Positions 45,665 to 53,995 of a stretch of 64,000 bases of DNA are shown one piece after another (within the stretch, counting starts at the first letter, position 1; the number at the start of each line of letters is the position of its first letter). The translations under genes and the position numbers were made by a program. A model generated the notes under the pieces. The model was not told the DNA's origin. It was given only the letters and a program-made list of their open reading frames with translations, and ran no database searches. Source of the DNA: Betaproteobacteria bacterium (GTDB taxonomy: Bacteria; Pseudomonadota; Gammaproteobacteria; Burkholderiales; Burkholderiaceae_C); the NCBI GenBank assembly GCA_016704535.1, contig JADIZZ010000004.1, forward strand, positions 310,001 to 374,000, given 5' to 3'.

Positions 45665-47617
45665 ATGTGCGGAATCACCGGCTTCATAGGCGCGTCGCCA
45701 CAAGCCGCGGATGGCATGCGCGACCAGGTCCGGCGCATGGCCGACGCGATAGCCCACCGTGGCCCAGACCATGACGGCCAGTGGGTCGACGCTGCCCAGC
45801 GCATCGCCCTCGGTCACCGCCGACTCGCCATCGTCGACCTGTCGCCCCAGGGCGCACAGCCGATGGTGTCGCACTGCGGGCGCTACGTCGTCGCCTACAA
45901 CGGCGAGATCTACAACCATCTGGAACTGCGCTCCGTGCTCGGCCATCTGCCTTGGCGGGGGCATTCCGACACCGAGACATTGCTCGCCGCGTTCAGCCGC
46001 TGGGGTGTCGTCGAGGCCTTGCCGCGCCTGGTGGGGATGTTCGCGGTCGCGGTCTGGGATCGCCAGACGCACAGCCTGACGCTGGTCCGCGACCGCATGG
46101 GCGAAAAGCCCCTGTATTGGGGCCGGTTGCCCGGTGGCGAAGTGGTCTTCGGTTCCGAGTTGAAGGCGCTGCGCGCGCACCCCGGGTGGCGCGGTGAAAT
46201 CGACCGCGACGCGCTGACGCTGTACCTGCGGCACTCCGCGGTGCCTGCACCGTGGTCGATCTACCGCGGCGTGCGCAAGGTCGAGCCCGGCGCCTGGGTG
46301 CGGATTGCGGCCGGCCGTGCAGACGAGCACGGTCGCTGGTGGCGCATCGACGAAGCGGCACGGCTCGGGCTGGCCAGGCGGGCCGAAGCCTCCGCGTGGA
46401 GCGACACGGAGGCGACGGACCGGTTGGAGGCCCTGCTGCTGCAGGCGGTGCGCAGCCAGCTGCTCGCCGACGTCCCGCTCGGGGCGTTCCTGTCGGGCGG
46501 CGTCGACTCCTCGACCGTCGTCGCGATGATGGTGCGCGGCGCGAGCGAGCGGGTACGCACCTTTGCCATCGGCTTCGATCATCCCGGGTTCGACGAGGCC
46601 GAGCATGCACGCGCCGTGGCCGCCCATCTGGGCACCGAGCACACCGAGCTGCGCGTCTCGGCCGCCGATGCGCTGGCCGTCGTGCCGCGCTTGCCGCGCA
46701 TGTACGACGAACCGTTCGCCGACTCGTCGCAGATCCCGACCGCACTCGTCACCGCGATGGCCCGCCGGGGGGTCACCGTCGCCTTGTCGGGCGACGGCGG
46801 CGACGAGCTCTTCGCGGGCTACAACCGCTACCTGATCGCCGATCGTCTGTGGCATCGCATCGGCCGCGTTCCGCTGCCGCTGCGGCGTGTCGCCTCGCGA
46901 GCCCTTCTGGGTGTCGAGGCCGACACCTGGAGCAGGCTGGCCGATCGCTTGCAGGCCCTGAGGCCGTCGCGGCAGCGGCACGCCGAGGTCGGGCCGAAAC
47001 TGCACAAGCTGGCGCACTGCGTGCTGCCGATGCCGACGCTCGCGGAGATGCATCGGGCGCTGGCCTCGCAGTGGCTCGAGCCCGCAAAGCTGGTCGTCGG
47101 TGGCCACGAACCCCATACCGCCTTCGACGAACCGTTGCACGACGGACCCGAGGCCATCGATCGCATGTGCCTGCTGGATCAGCGCACCTACCTGCCCGAC
47201 GACATCCTCGTCAAGGTGGACCGCGCGGCGATGGCGGTGTCACTCGAGACACGCGTTCCGCTGCTGGACCACCGCGTGGTCGAGTTTGCGTGGCAGCTGC
47301 CCCTGCACTTCAAGCTGCGCGACGGTCAGACCAAGTGGCTGCTGCGCCAGGTGCTGTACCGGCACGTGCCGCCGCACCTGATAGAGCGGCCGAAGCAGGG
47401 TTTTGCGGTGCCGCTGCAGGCGTGGCTGCGGGGGCCGTTGCGCGATTGGGCCGAGGCGCTGCTCGACGAGAAGTGTCTGAAGGAAGACGGTTTCCTGGTC
47501 CCGGGACCGATCCGCCATGCCTGGGCCGCCTTGCTGGCCGGCGATGGCCACGGGGCCGGCGCGCTATGGAACGTGCTGATGTGGCAGGCATGGCGGCAGG
47601 AGATCCGGGCGCAATGA
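45665..47617 (+). CDS. asnB: Asparagine synthetase (glutamine-hydrolysing), locus-associated AsnB
   Basis: A 650-residue class II glutamine amidotransferase and synthetase. Cys2 in MCGITGFIG is the glutaminase nucleophile, YNGEIYNH lines the glutamine site, and the ATP pyrophosphatase loop is LSGGVDSSTVV. Similar genes in polysaccharide loci may amidate uronic acids instead of making asparagine (compare WbpS-like proteins). It is followed by a glycosyltransferase with ATGA overlap, so it is part of this operon. It lies 48 nt after a GT4 gene. Confidence 0.9.
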   Translation: MCGITGFIGASPQAADGMRDQVRRMADAIAHRGPDHDGQWVDAAQRIALGHRRLAIVDLSPQGAQPMVSHCGRYVVAYNGEIYNHLELRSVLGHLPWRGHSDTETLLAAFSRWGVVEALPRLVGMFAVAVWDRQTHSLTLVRDRMGEKPLYWGRLPGGEVVFGSELKALRAHPGWRGEIDRDALTLYLRHSAVPAPWSIYRGVRKVEPGAWVRIAAGRADEHGRWWRIDEAARLGLARRAEASAWSDTEATDRLEALLLQAVRSQLLADVPLGAFLSGGVDSSTVVAMMVRGASERVRTFAIGFDHPGFDEAEHARAVAAHLGTEHTELRVSAADALAVVPRLPRMYDEPFADSSQIPTALVTAMARRGVTVALSGDGGDELFAGYNRYLIADRLWHRIGRVPLPLRRVASRALLGVEADTWSRLADRLQALRPSRQRHAEVGPKLHKLAHCVLPMPTLAEMHRALASQWLEPAKLVVGGHEPHTAFDEPLHDGPEAIDRMCLLDQRTYLPDDILVKVDRAAMAVSLETRVPLLDHRVVEFAWQLPLHFKLRDGQTKWLLRQVLYRHVPPHLIERPKQGFAVPLQAWLRGPLRDWAEALLDEKCLKEDGFLVPGPIRHAWAALLAGDGHGAGALWNVLMWQAWRQEIRAQ

Positions 47618-48729
47618 AGATCGCCGTCGTCGCGAACTCCGCCTGGTACCTGTTCAACTTTCGACGCCGCCTGATGCAGGCCCTGCGCGACGACGGTCAC
47701 GACATCCTTGCCATCAGCCCGACCGACGCCTATGCACAGCAGTTGCAGACCGACGGCTTCGAGTGGACCGAGTGGCCGCTGGCGGCCGCCGGCACGAACC
47801 CGTGGCGCGAGCTGCGCGCAGTGACCGATCTGCGCCGGGCGTTGGTCCGCAAGCGCGTCGACCTGGCTTTCACCTACACACCCAAGGCCAACATCTACGC
47901 CGGTCTCGCGGCGCGCGGCCTGCCCTTGGTTCACGTGCCCAACGTCTCTGGCCTGGGGCGGGCATTCATCCAGCGCGGCCTGCTGACCCGATTCGTCACG
48001 GGTCTGTACTGGCTCGCCTTCAGCCGCGCCCGCACCGTCGTCTTCCAGAACGAGGACGACCGCAGCGAATTCCTCGCCGCGGGCCTCGTGGATGCGGGGC
48101 GGACCCTGCGCGTGCCGGGCTCGGGTGTCGACCTCGAGCGCTTTTCGCCGGTGCCATTGCCCCAAGGGGGCGCGCCGGTATTCCTGTTCATCGGCCGAGT
48201 GCTCAGCGACAAGGGGGTGCGCGAATTCGTGCAGGCGGCGCGGCAGATGCGTCAGGGTCGACCGGACCTGATCTTCCGCATCCTGGGGCGCGTCGGTGCC
48301 GACAATCCGACGGCGATCCCTCCCGACGAGGTCCGCTCGTGGGAGGCCGAGGGTCTGATCGAACTGCTGGGCACCTGCGACGACGTGCGGCCCCACCTGG
48401 CGCGCGCGCACTGCGTTGTGCTGCCATCCTATCGGGAAGGTGTGCCGCGCGTGCTGCTGGAAGCGGCGGCCATGGCTCGGCCCTGCATCGCCACCGATGT
48501 GCCGGGCTGCCGGGACGCGGTGGTCGACGGACGCAGCGGGCTGCTGTGCGCCCCCCGCGACGGCGCCGCCCTCGCTGGCGCCATGCAGCGCTTCGTCGAC
48601 GCCGGGCCAGCCGTTTGGGCGAGCATGGGCGCGGCGGGGCGCAGGCACGTCGAGGCCCACTTCGACGAACATCTGGTGATCGAAACCTACCGAGAGATCG
48701 CGCGGCGCGCCGCCGGCGAAGCGACCTGA
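47614..48729 (+). CDS. Glycosyltransferase family 4 (GT-B), WbpX/PglA-like
   Basis: 371 residues. MKIAVVANSAWYLFNFRRRL, YTPKANIYAGLAARGLPLVHVPNVSGLG, FLFIGRVLSDKGVREFVQAA and the donor motif LLEAAAMARPCIATDVPGCRD are typical of the GT4 enzymes that add the first or second sugar of repeat units to the lipid carrier (for example PglA-like). ATG 47614 overlaps the asnB stop. It is the last gene of the plus-strand operon and converges on a GT2 gene. Confidence 0.87.
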   Translation: MKIAVVANSAWYLFNFRRRLMQALRDDGHDILAISPTDAYAQQLQTDGFEWTEWPLAAAGTNPWRELRAVTDLRRALVRKRVDLAFTYTPKANIYAGLAARGLPLVHVPNVSGLGRAFIQRGLLTRFVTGLYWLAFSRARTVVFQNEDDRSEFLAAGLVDAGRTLRVPGSGVDLERFSPVPLPQGGAPVFLFIGRVLSDKGVREFVQAARQMRQGRPDLIFRILGRVGADNPTAIPPDEVRSWEAEGLIELLGTCDDVRPHLARAHCVVLPSYREGVPRVLLEAAAMARPCIATDVPGCRDAVVDGRSGLLCAPRDGAALAGAMQRFVDAGPAVWASMGAAGRRHVEAHFDEHLVIETYREIARRAAGEAT

Positions 48730-48745
48730 GGCGGCCTGCCCGAGA

Positions 48746-49678
48746 TCACGGCGCCGCAGTCGTGTCGTTCCACAGCCATCGGTAGGCCTGGAACAGTTCA
48801 GTCAGCTCCGAGCGGCGCCCGCGCACCAGAAGCAACGCCGTGCGGGCCAGCGGCTCCAGGCCCCAAGTGACCGCGCCAAGCAACGCCCTTTCGGCCACAC
48901 CGTGGTGTTTGGCCGAGTACTTCAGCCGGCTGCGCAGCGAATAGAACAAGCGCTTGGCGCGCACCGCCTGCGAGGTGCCGCCACCCTTGTGATAAGCCCG
49001 CGCTTCGGCCACGTGCAGGCTGACCCAGCCCGACTGCGCCGCGCGGCGGGCCAGGTCCACCTCTTCGAAGTAGACGAAGAAGCGCTCGTCGAAGCCGCCC
49101 AGTTGCTCGAACAGGCTGCGTCGGATCATGAAGAACGCGCCTATGACCTGGTCCACCGGGCGTGTGCTGAGATGGTCCCACTCGGTCATGGCGTGGCCGG
49201 TTTGCGGCCACACCCGGTCGATGCCCACGGCATGCGTCAGAAAGTGATGGGCACGCGGGAAGCGGGCGCAGCTGGGCACGACCTGGCCGGTGTCGTCTTG
49301 CAGCGCAAGGCCAACGATGCCCACGCGTTCATGCCCAGGCCGCGCGAACGCATCCACGGCCACCCGCAGCGAGTCGGCAAACAGCCGCGTGTCGGGGTTG
49401 AGAAACAGGATCAGGTCGGACCGGCAGGCCGCCGCGCCCTGGTTGCAGGCCGCCGCGAAGCCGAGGTTCTCGGCGTTCTGGACCCACTGGATCGGTACGC
49501 CCGGCGGCACCTCGGCCCGCTGCGAGCCATCGTTCGACCCGTTGTCCACGATCACCACGCTCAGCAACCGCGTCGCATCCCCCAGCGCCACCGAACCCGG
49601 CGCGATCGACGCCAAGCATTCGCGCAGCAACTCGCCCGAATTCCAGTTGACGATGACGATCGACAGGCTCGTACTCAA
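48746..49678 (-). CDS. Glycosyltransferase family 2
   Basis: 310 residues of GT-A fold. LSIVIVNWNSGELLRECLAS, VDNGSNDGS, LILFLNPDTRLF and GGFDERFFVYFEEVDLARRAA parallel the GT2 gene at 43548-44546, so the two are paralogs. TTG 49678 has GAAGGA six nt upstream inside the end of the polymerase gene, and fits the conserved start better than a TTG at 49717. It lies in a minus-strand string with polymerase and flippase. Confidence 0.86.
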   Translation of the reverse strand: MSTSLSIVIVNWNSGELLRECLASIAPGSVALGDATRLLSVVIVDNGSNDGSQRAEVPPGVPIQWVQNAENLGFAAACNQGAAACRSDLILFLNPDTRLFADSLRVAVDAFARPGHERVGIVGLALQDDTGQVVPSCARFPRAHHFLTHAVGIDRVWPQTGHAMTEWDHLSTRPVDQVIGAFFMIRRSLFEQLGGFDERFFVYFEEVDLARRAAQSGWVSLHVAEARAYHKGGGTSQAVRAKRLFYSLRSRLKYSAKHHGVAERALLGAVTWGLEPLARTALLLVRGRRSELTELFQAYRWLWNDTTAAP

Positions 49679-49688
49679 CAGCGGTCCT

Positions 49689-50747
49689 TCAGCCAAACAA
49701 GCTGGCCAGCGGCGCAAGCTCGTACGGCGTGAACAGCCCGGGCAACCACTGCAGCAGGACGCCGAACGCGCAATAGCCCAGCGCCAGAAGCACCGGCACC
49801 CCTCGCCGCTGCATCAACCCAACCGCAATCACGAAGACCGAGAAGGCATCGAAGAACTCGTAAAGCCGAAATGCCAACGCCGAACCCATGTTGCGCAGCA
49901 CGAACAGCAGCACCACACCCGTGGCGACGAACATCACGCACGGCCAGACCAACCGGGCCGCCGCCTCGAAGCGCTGGGTGCCATTGCGCATGGCCAGCGC
50001 AATGGCCGTCAGCAGGGCCAGCTTGAAGGTGGCCACCGCCAGCGCTGTCCAGTTCAGGCCGGTGACATCGCCGTGGTTTTCCAGCCGCGGGTCGATGAAG
50101 TCGACCACTTGGAGCATGCCGAACAAGGCGAGCACCAGGCCGCCCGTCATCAAAGCCCACGCCACACCGCGGCGCCGGGGCGTGAAGAGCAGCACCCCGG
50201 CCACGGGTAAGAACAAGATGGCCGAGAGGTGGAAGCCGGCGGCCGCCAGCGTCCACCCGAGCCACGGCTTCACGCGGCCCGCGACCAGGTGCTGCAGCGC
50301 CAGGAAGCACAGCGCCAGTGCGATGGCGGTGCGTATCTGGGTGAAGTCGTGGAGGAAGAAACTCACGGACAGCGTCACCAGCCAGGGCACGGCGGTGTTG
50401 CCCTCGAAGGCCCGTGCGAAGGCCAGTTGCTTCAGGCCTACGCTGAGCAAGGCCGCTGCCAGGAACACCGACTGCATGTTTCCGCCTGCTCGCTGCAGCG
50501 TGTCCATCAACACACCGAACAGCACGTCCTTGCCGAAGAACAGCCGCTCGGGGTAGTCGAGATCGAGCAAGACCATCCACTCGAACATCTCCTGGTAGCC
50601 GGCGTAGTCCACACTGTTGCCACGCATCCCGGCAAACACCACCAGCGTGGTGGCCATCGCGGCGCCTAACGGCCGGCGCAATACGGGTGTCGCGCTGGCC
50701 AGCATCGCAGCAACGATGGCGCAACCGAACAGCATGACGTACGGCAT
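49689..50747 (-). CDS. EpsG/Wzy-like polysaccharide polymerase
   Basis: A 352-residue protein with 9-10 hydrophobic helices and little soluble sequence. RGNSVDYAGYQEMFEWM near residue 42 and HDFTQIRTAIALALCFLAL are characteristic of EpsG-family (Wzy-like) proteins that polymerise repeat units at the outer face of the inner membrane. It follows the flippase gene by 3 nt. The start is ATG 50747. Wzy proteins diverge greatly, so the call rests on topology, on these motifs and on its place next to the flippase. Confidence 0.82.
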   Translation of the reverse strand: MPYVMLFGCAIVAAMLASATPVLRRPLGAAMATTLVVFAGMRGNSVDYAGYQEMFEWMVLLDLDYPERLFFGKDVLFGVLMDTLQRAGGNMQSVFLAAALLSVGLKQLAFARAFEGNTAVPWLVTLSVSFFLHDFTQIRTAIALALCFLALQHLVAGRVKPWLGWTLAAAGFHLSAILFLPVAGVLLFTPRRRGVAWALMTGGLVLALFGMLQVVDFIDPRLENHGDVTGLNWTALAVATFKLALLTAIALAMRNGTQRFEAAARLVWPCVMFVATGVVLLFVLRNMGSALAFRLYEFFDAFSVFVIAVGLMQRRGVPVLLALGYCAFGVLLQWLPGLFTPYELAPLASLFG

Positions 50748-50750
50748 GGT

Positions 50751-52037
50751 TCAGCCCAGCCCCGTCAACATCGGCGGCGGCCGCAGCCGCGTCGTCAACC
50801 GGCCGAGCTGGTAGTGCACGAACAGCCAGTACAGCGCATAGGTGAGGGCATAGCCGATGGCTGCGCCCGTCAGGCCGAAGCGCGCCGCAAAGACCAGGCA
50901 GGCAGCGATCTGCACCACCGCAAACACCACCTCGCTGGCGATGTACAGCCCCGTGCGGGCGTGGCTGAGCATCGTGAATGCCGGCACCCAGCTGCCGATC
51001 TTCAGCACGTCGCCCACCAGCTGCCACGCCAGCGCGTCGGTGAGCGGCAGGAATTCGCGCGTGAACAGCAATCTCACCAGAGGCTCGCGCAGCAGCCAGA
51101 TGGCCAGCGCGGTGGCGCACACCAGCGGCAGCACGAAGCGGTAACCCTTGGCGACGGCTGCGCGCAACGCCGTGCCGTCGCCTATCTCGGCAAAGTGGGG
51201 CAGGAAGTGCAGCGACAGCGTCGTCGTCAGCAGCAGCAGGTGGGTCTCGCTGAGCTTGAACATTGCTTGCCACAGCCCGGCCAGCTCGGCGCCGCCCAGA
51301 CGCGCCAACCCTTCGCGGATGGCCATGTGCCCCAGGGGCAACACGATGGCCGAAGCCACCGCCATCAACGCAAAGCCGCCCAGCGCCCGCGCGGCAGGGC
51401 GATCGATGGGGCCCAGCAGCGTGCGCCAGCGGCCTTTCCATGCGCGCCGGAAGAACACGACGCTGGCCACGCTGGCCACCGCCTGGCCCACCGCCACGGC
51501 CACCAGCGCCCCGTACAGGCCGGCCTGCACCACCAGCGTCACCGCCACCACCACGCTGAGCAAGCTGCCCGCGATGGTGGCCGCGACAAAGGCGCCAACC
51601 GCTTTCAGCCCCGCCAGCGCCGCCAGCACCAGGCCGTTGAGCGCGATGCCCACCAGCGCCAGCGCCAGCCAGGCCATCACGCCGGCCAGCGATGGATCGT
51701 TAAGCAGCCAACCGGCCAGCGGCCCGCCGAACAGCAGCAGCACCACGGCCGCCGCGGTGGCGCCCATCAAGCCGAAGGTCACAGCGGTGCGCCACACGGC
51801 CAGTTGGCGCGCAGGATCGGCGCCGTATTCGGCCGTCAGCTTGGTGACGCCGTTGCCGAATGCACCACCGGCCAGCGCGCCCAGCATGGCGACGAGGCTC
51901 TGGAACTGCCCGATCACGCCGAACCCAGCCGGCCCGACGTAGACCGCCAGCACCTTGTTCAGCGCCAAACCGGCAGCCAGCCGCGTCGCGACCGCCACGC
52001 CGCTCAGCAGCGAGGTACGCACCAAGCCTAGGCGCAT
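50751..52037 (-). CDS. Wzx/WzxE-type lipid-linked oligosaccharide flippase
   Basis: A 428-residue protein with about 12 transmembrane helices. The MATE/MOP fold is evident from MRLGLVRTSLLSGVAVATRL, LNKVLAVYVGPAGFGVIGQFQSLV and GNGVTKLTAEY, which resemble WzxE of the enterobacterial common antigen system. It should move the undecaprenyl-linked repeat to the periplasm. ATG 52037 is chosen because the sequence before it codes in another frame for an aminotransferase tail that overlaps it by 10 nt. In enterobacteria wecE (aminotransferase) also lies directly upstream of wzxE. Confidence 0.9.
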   Translation of the reverse strand: MRLGLVRTSLLSGVAVATRLAAGLALNKVLAVYVGPAGFGVIGQFQSLVAMLGALAGGAFGNGVTKLTAEYGADPARQLAVWRTAVTFGLMGATAAAVVLLLFGGPLAGWLLNDPSLAGVMAWLALALVGIALNGLVLAALAGLKAVGAFVAATIAGSLLSVVVAVTLVVQAGLYGALVAVAVGQAVASVASVVFFRRAWKGRWRTLLGPIDRPAARALGGFALMAVASAIVLPLGHMAIREGLARLGGAELAGLWQAMFKLSETHLLLLTTTLSLHFLPHFAEIGDGTALRAAVAKGYRFVLPLVCATALAIWLLREPLVRLLFTREFLPLTDALAWQLVGDVLKIGSWVPAFTMLSHARTGLYIASEVVFAVVQIAACLVFAARFGLTGAAIGYALTYALYWLFVHYQLGRLTTRLRPPPMLTGLG

Positions 52038-52162
52038 GCGCGAATGACCTCGATCAACGGGACGGCTTCCGACAGCGACATCGTTGAGCCCATCGGCATG
52101 CCGAGCACCTGCTCGTGTTGCGCTCGTGGGTAACACGGATGGTCGTCATGCAGACAGGGAAT
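52028..52162 (-). pseudogene. C-terminal remnant of a DegT-type sugar aminotransferase
   Basis: The frame read on the minus strand ends CYPRAQHEQVLGMPMGST then MSLSEAVPLIEVIRACA and TGA at 52028. This resembles the last ~45 residues of DegT/WecE-type aminotransferases, where a cluster such as EQVLSLPMGP...M precedes the final helix. Compare the intact gene at 41329-42429, which ends HQQVLSLPMGPTMTVEDADRV. No PLP lysine region or N-terminus exists upstream; the frame runs into unrelated sequence by ~52170. It overlaps the flippase start by 10 nt, the layout of an intact wecE-wzxE pair. Confidence 0.6.
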
Positions 52163-52378
52163 CCGAAAGTGGTCGTGCGCAGTGTCAGGCTTGGCAGCAA
52201 GCATGCGCTGCGGACTTTCAGAGGACGGATGACACAGCTGGATAGACCTCGACGCTTGGCCTGGCAGCCCGCTGAGCCTTCCACGTGTTGTAGGCCGGGT
52301 CACTTCCCGTGCCGCCCTTCGGCACAACACCGCATTGAGCATGAAAAACGTTCAAAGATTCTAGAGCAACTCCGAGGC

Positions 52379-52407
52379 TTGACGATGTGTAATCGATCGA
52401 TTACATT
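52379..52407 (+). promoter_or_regulatory. Promoter with 18-bp palindromic operator for the toxin-antitoxin remnant
   Basis: TTGACG (52379-52384) and TACATT (52402-52407) are spaced by 17 nt and form a credible sigma-70 promoter. The perfect palindrome TGTAATCGATCGATTACA (52388-52405) covers the spacer and most of the -10. A helix-turn-helix antitoxin is encoded ~120 nt downstream. Binding of the antitoxin here would block RNA polymerase, as in autoregulated toxin-antitoxin operons. The rest of the gap from 52163 to 52378 holds no gene that I can recognise. Confidence 0.6.
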
Positions 52408-52509
52408 GACCTCGAGTTCAGCGTCAAGGCACTCCCTGAGTTCACCCCCTGGCTCGACTGTTTGTCAGACGCTTCGGTCCGAGGCGTTGTGGCCGGCCTG
52501 CTGGATTGA
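52396..52509 (+). pseudogene. Truncated RelE/HigB-like toxin remnant
   Basis: The frame that ends at TGA 52507-52509 reads FSVKALPEFTPWLDCLSDAS then VRGVVAGLLD. This matches the N-terminal ~30 residues of the short RelE/HigB-type killer proteins that pair with the antidote family encoded next. The usual ~100-residue toxin would continue with its GDVKPVGxGVSELR-like middle and catalytic tail, which are absent. No ATG precedes it; CTC occupies the expected start (CTC GAG TTC). The remnant stops 14 nt before the antitoxin ATG. Confidence 0.55.
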
Positions 52510-52523
52510 GAGTGGAAACGAAG

Positions 52524-52832
52524 ATGAGCACACGAATCAAGGTTGACGAGCTGCCGGCATTTGATGCTGCCCCCTACCTCGACAGCGACGAGGCCATTGC
52601 TGCTTACCTGACTGACATCCTGCAGGCCAACGACGCAGGTCTGCTTTCGGCCGCGCTGGGTGACATCGCCCGCGCCCGTGGCATGACCGACATCGCCAAG
52701 GCGGCAGGCATCACGAGGGAAGCGCTGTACAAGGCCTTGCGGCCCGGCAGTGCGCCGCGCTTCGACACGGTCAACCGTGTATGCACCGCCCTTGGCGTTC
52801 GCTTGGTGGTTCAGCCGTTGCATCCAGCTTGA
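52524..52832 (+). CDS. Addiction-module antidote protein, HigA-like helix-turn-helix antitoxin
   Basis: A 102-residue protein. An N-terminal toxin-binding segment (VDELPAFDAAPYLDSDEAIAAYL) is followed by a Cro/CI-type helix-turn-helix (GMTDIAKAAGITREALYKAL, about residues 58-77) and the tail GVRLVVQP. This is the layout of HigA-like antidote proteins encoded downstream of a HigB/RelE-like toxin. ATG 52524 has GGAAACGA upstream; a TTG at 52506 would add 6 residues. Its toxin partner upstream is truncated, so it now appears to be an orphan antitoxin. It may still repress its own promoter at 52379-52407. Confidence 0.85.
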   Translation: MSTRIKVDELPAFDAAPYLDSDEAIAAYLTDILQANDAGLLSAALGDIARARGMTDIAKAAGITREALYKALRPGSAPRFDTVNRVCTALGVRLVVQPLHPA

Positions 52833-52860
52833 CGCCAGCCGGCGCCTGCCATGCGCCGAT

Positions 52861-53898
52861 TCAAGAGTCCCGTTGACTTCGAGGCGCCTGGGCTCCGGCC
52901 AGTTCGCTGCGGCCGCCGGCACGAGATGACCGCCCCAAGATCTTTCGACGCAACCATTGACCTGCGAGGCACGGCAATCCGAATGCCAGGATACGAACGG
53001 CATCCGAATCCATCGGCACGTCGTTTGTGGGCGAAAGACGCATCAACTGCAATTGCCGGCGGGCTTGACGTGCGTACCAGGCGCACAGGTGGCCATGCGA
53101 TCGGCAGTAGTCCTTCTCCAGGGCGACGGTCTGCATCGTCATCCTCAGCATGTGCGCAGTGCTCTTGACCGTGTTGCGGTCATGCCAGCGGTAGCGAAGC
53201 AACGGTTCCGGCCAGAAGCGCAGACGCGAGAACTTGGCGAGCTGGAACAGCATGTAGTAGTCCTCCAGCGGTGCCGTTGGCGAAAAGCCACCGGCCTTCT
53301 CGATGGCGGACCGACGAACCAAGGTGCCATTGGGAACGTGATTGCCCAGGATCAGCGCCTCATAACTGCCAAACCAAGCGCCGTCGAAATCGTTGGGTGC
53401 GGTGGTCTTGCGCAGGTAGTCGGCAAAGGTCAAGTAGGCCGCACTCTTCTGGTCATAGGTGGTTTGCCGGTCCTTCGTCCAGAAGCAAGGGCGGCCGGCG
53501 GCATCGATGAACGAGTTGTCTGGCGCCACCAGGCTGGTGTCCGGATCGCTCTCCAAGACGCTCACCAAGCGGGAGATCGCATGGGGTTGCGCGACGTCGT
53601 CCGACGCCAGAAAGAACACATACGCACCCCGAGCCAGTGACAGGGCCCGATTCAGCGTTGCGATGCTTCCGGCATGGCGCTGCTGCTCGAAAACGAAACG
53701 CTTGAAGCGATGGTTGCAGGCATGCTCAAGCGACGCAATGACCTGGGCCGATGCATCGGCGGATCCATCGTCGATGACGACGTACTCGATGGCTTCGTAG
53801 TCCTGCGCGATAACGCTTTGCAGGCTCTCGGCAACATACTCGGCGTGGTTGAAGCACGCCGTGATGACCGTGACAAGCGGCAGCTGGGGTTCGCTCAA
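52861..53898 (-). CDS. Glycosyltransferase family 2
   Basis: 345 residues of GT-A type. LPLVTVITACFNHAEYVAESLQSV, YVVIDDGSADAS and FLASDDVAQPHAISRLV (DxD-like DD) form the donor site. APNDFDGAWFGSYEALILGN and TAPLEDYYMLFQL occupy the acceptor half. The start is TTG 53898 (LSEPQLPLVTV). No ATG occurs before the conserved first strand and no strong ribosome site is seen, so the start is less certain. It converges on the antitoxin gene and belongs to the polysaccharide locus by content. The sugar is unknown. Confidence 0.85.
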   Translation of the reverse strand: MSEPQLPLVTVITACFNHAEYVAESLQSVIAQDYEAIEYVVIDDGSADASAQVIASLEHACNHRFKRFVFEQQRHAGSIATLNRALSLARGAYVFFLASDDVAQPHAISRLVSVLESDPDTSLVAPDNSFIDAAGRPCFWTKDRQTTYDQKSAAYLTFADYLRKTTAPNDFDGAWFGSYEALILGNHVPNGTLVRRSAIEKAGGFSPTAPLEDYYMLFQLAKFSRLRFWPEPLLRYRWHDRNTVKSTAHMLRMTMQTVALEKDYCRSHGHLCAWYARQARRQLQLMRLSPTNDVPMDSDAVRILAFGLPCLAGQWLRRKILGRSSRAGGRSELAGAQAPRSQRDS

Positions 53899-53995
53899 GG
53901 AACGTCTCGACTGGTGCCGTCAAGCCGAGGGCAACCGCTGACCGAGGCCCTCGGGCAGCCCTACCGTGACCGCAGCGACGGGCTGGCTGCCGGAT

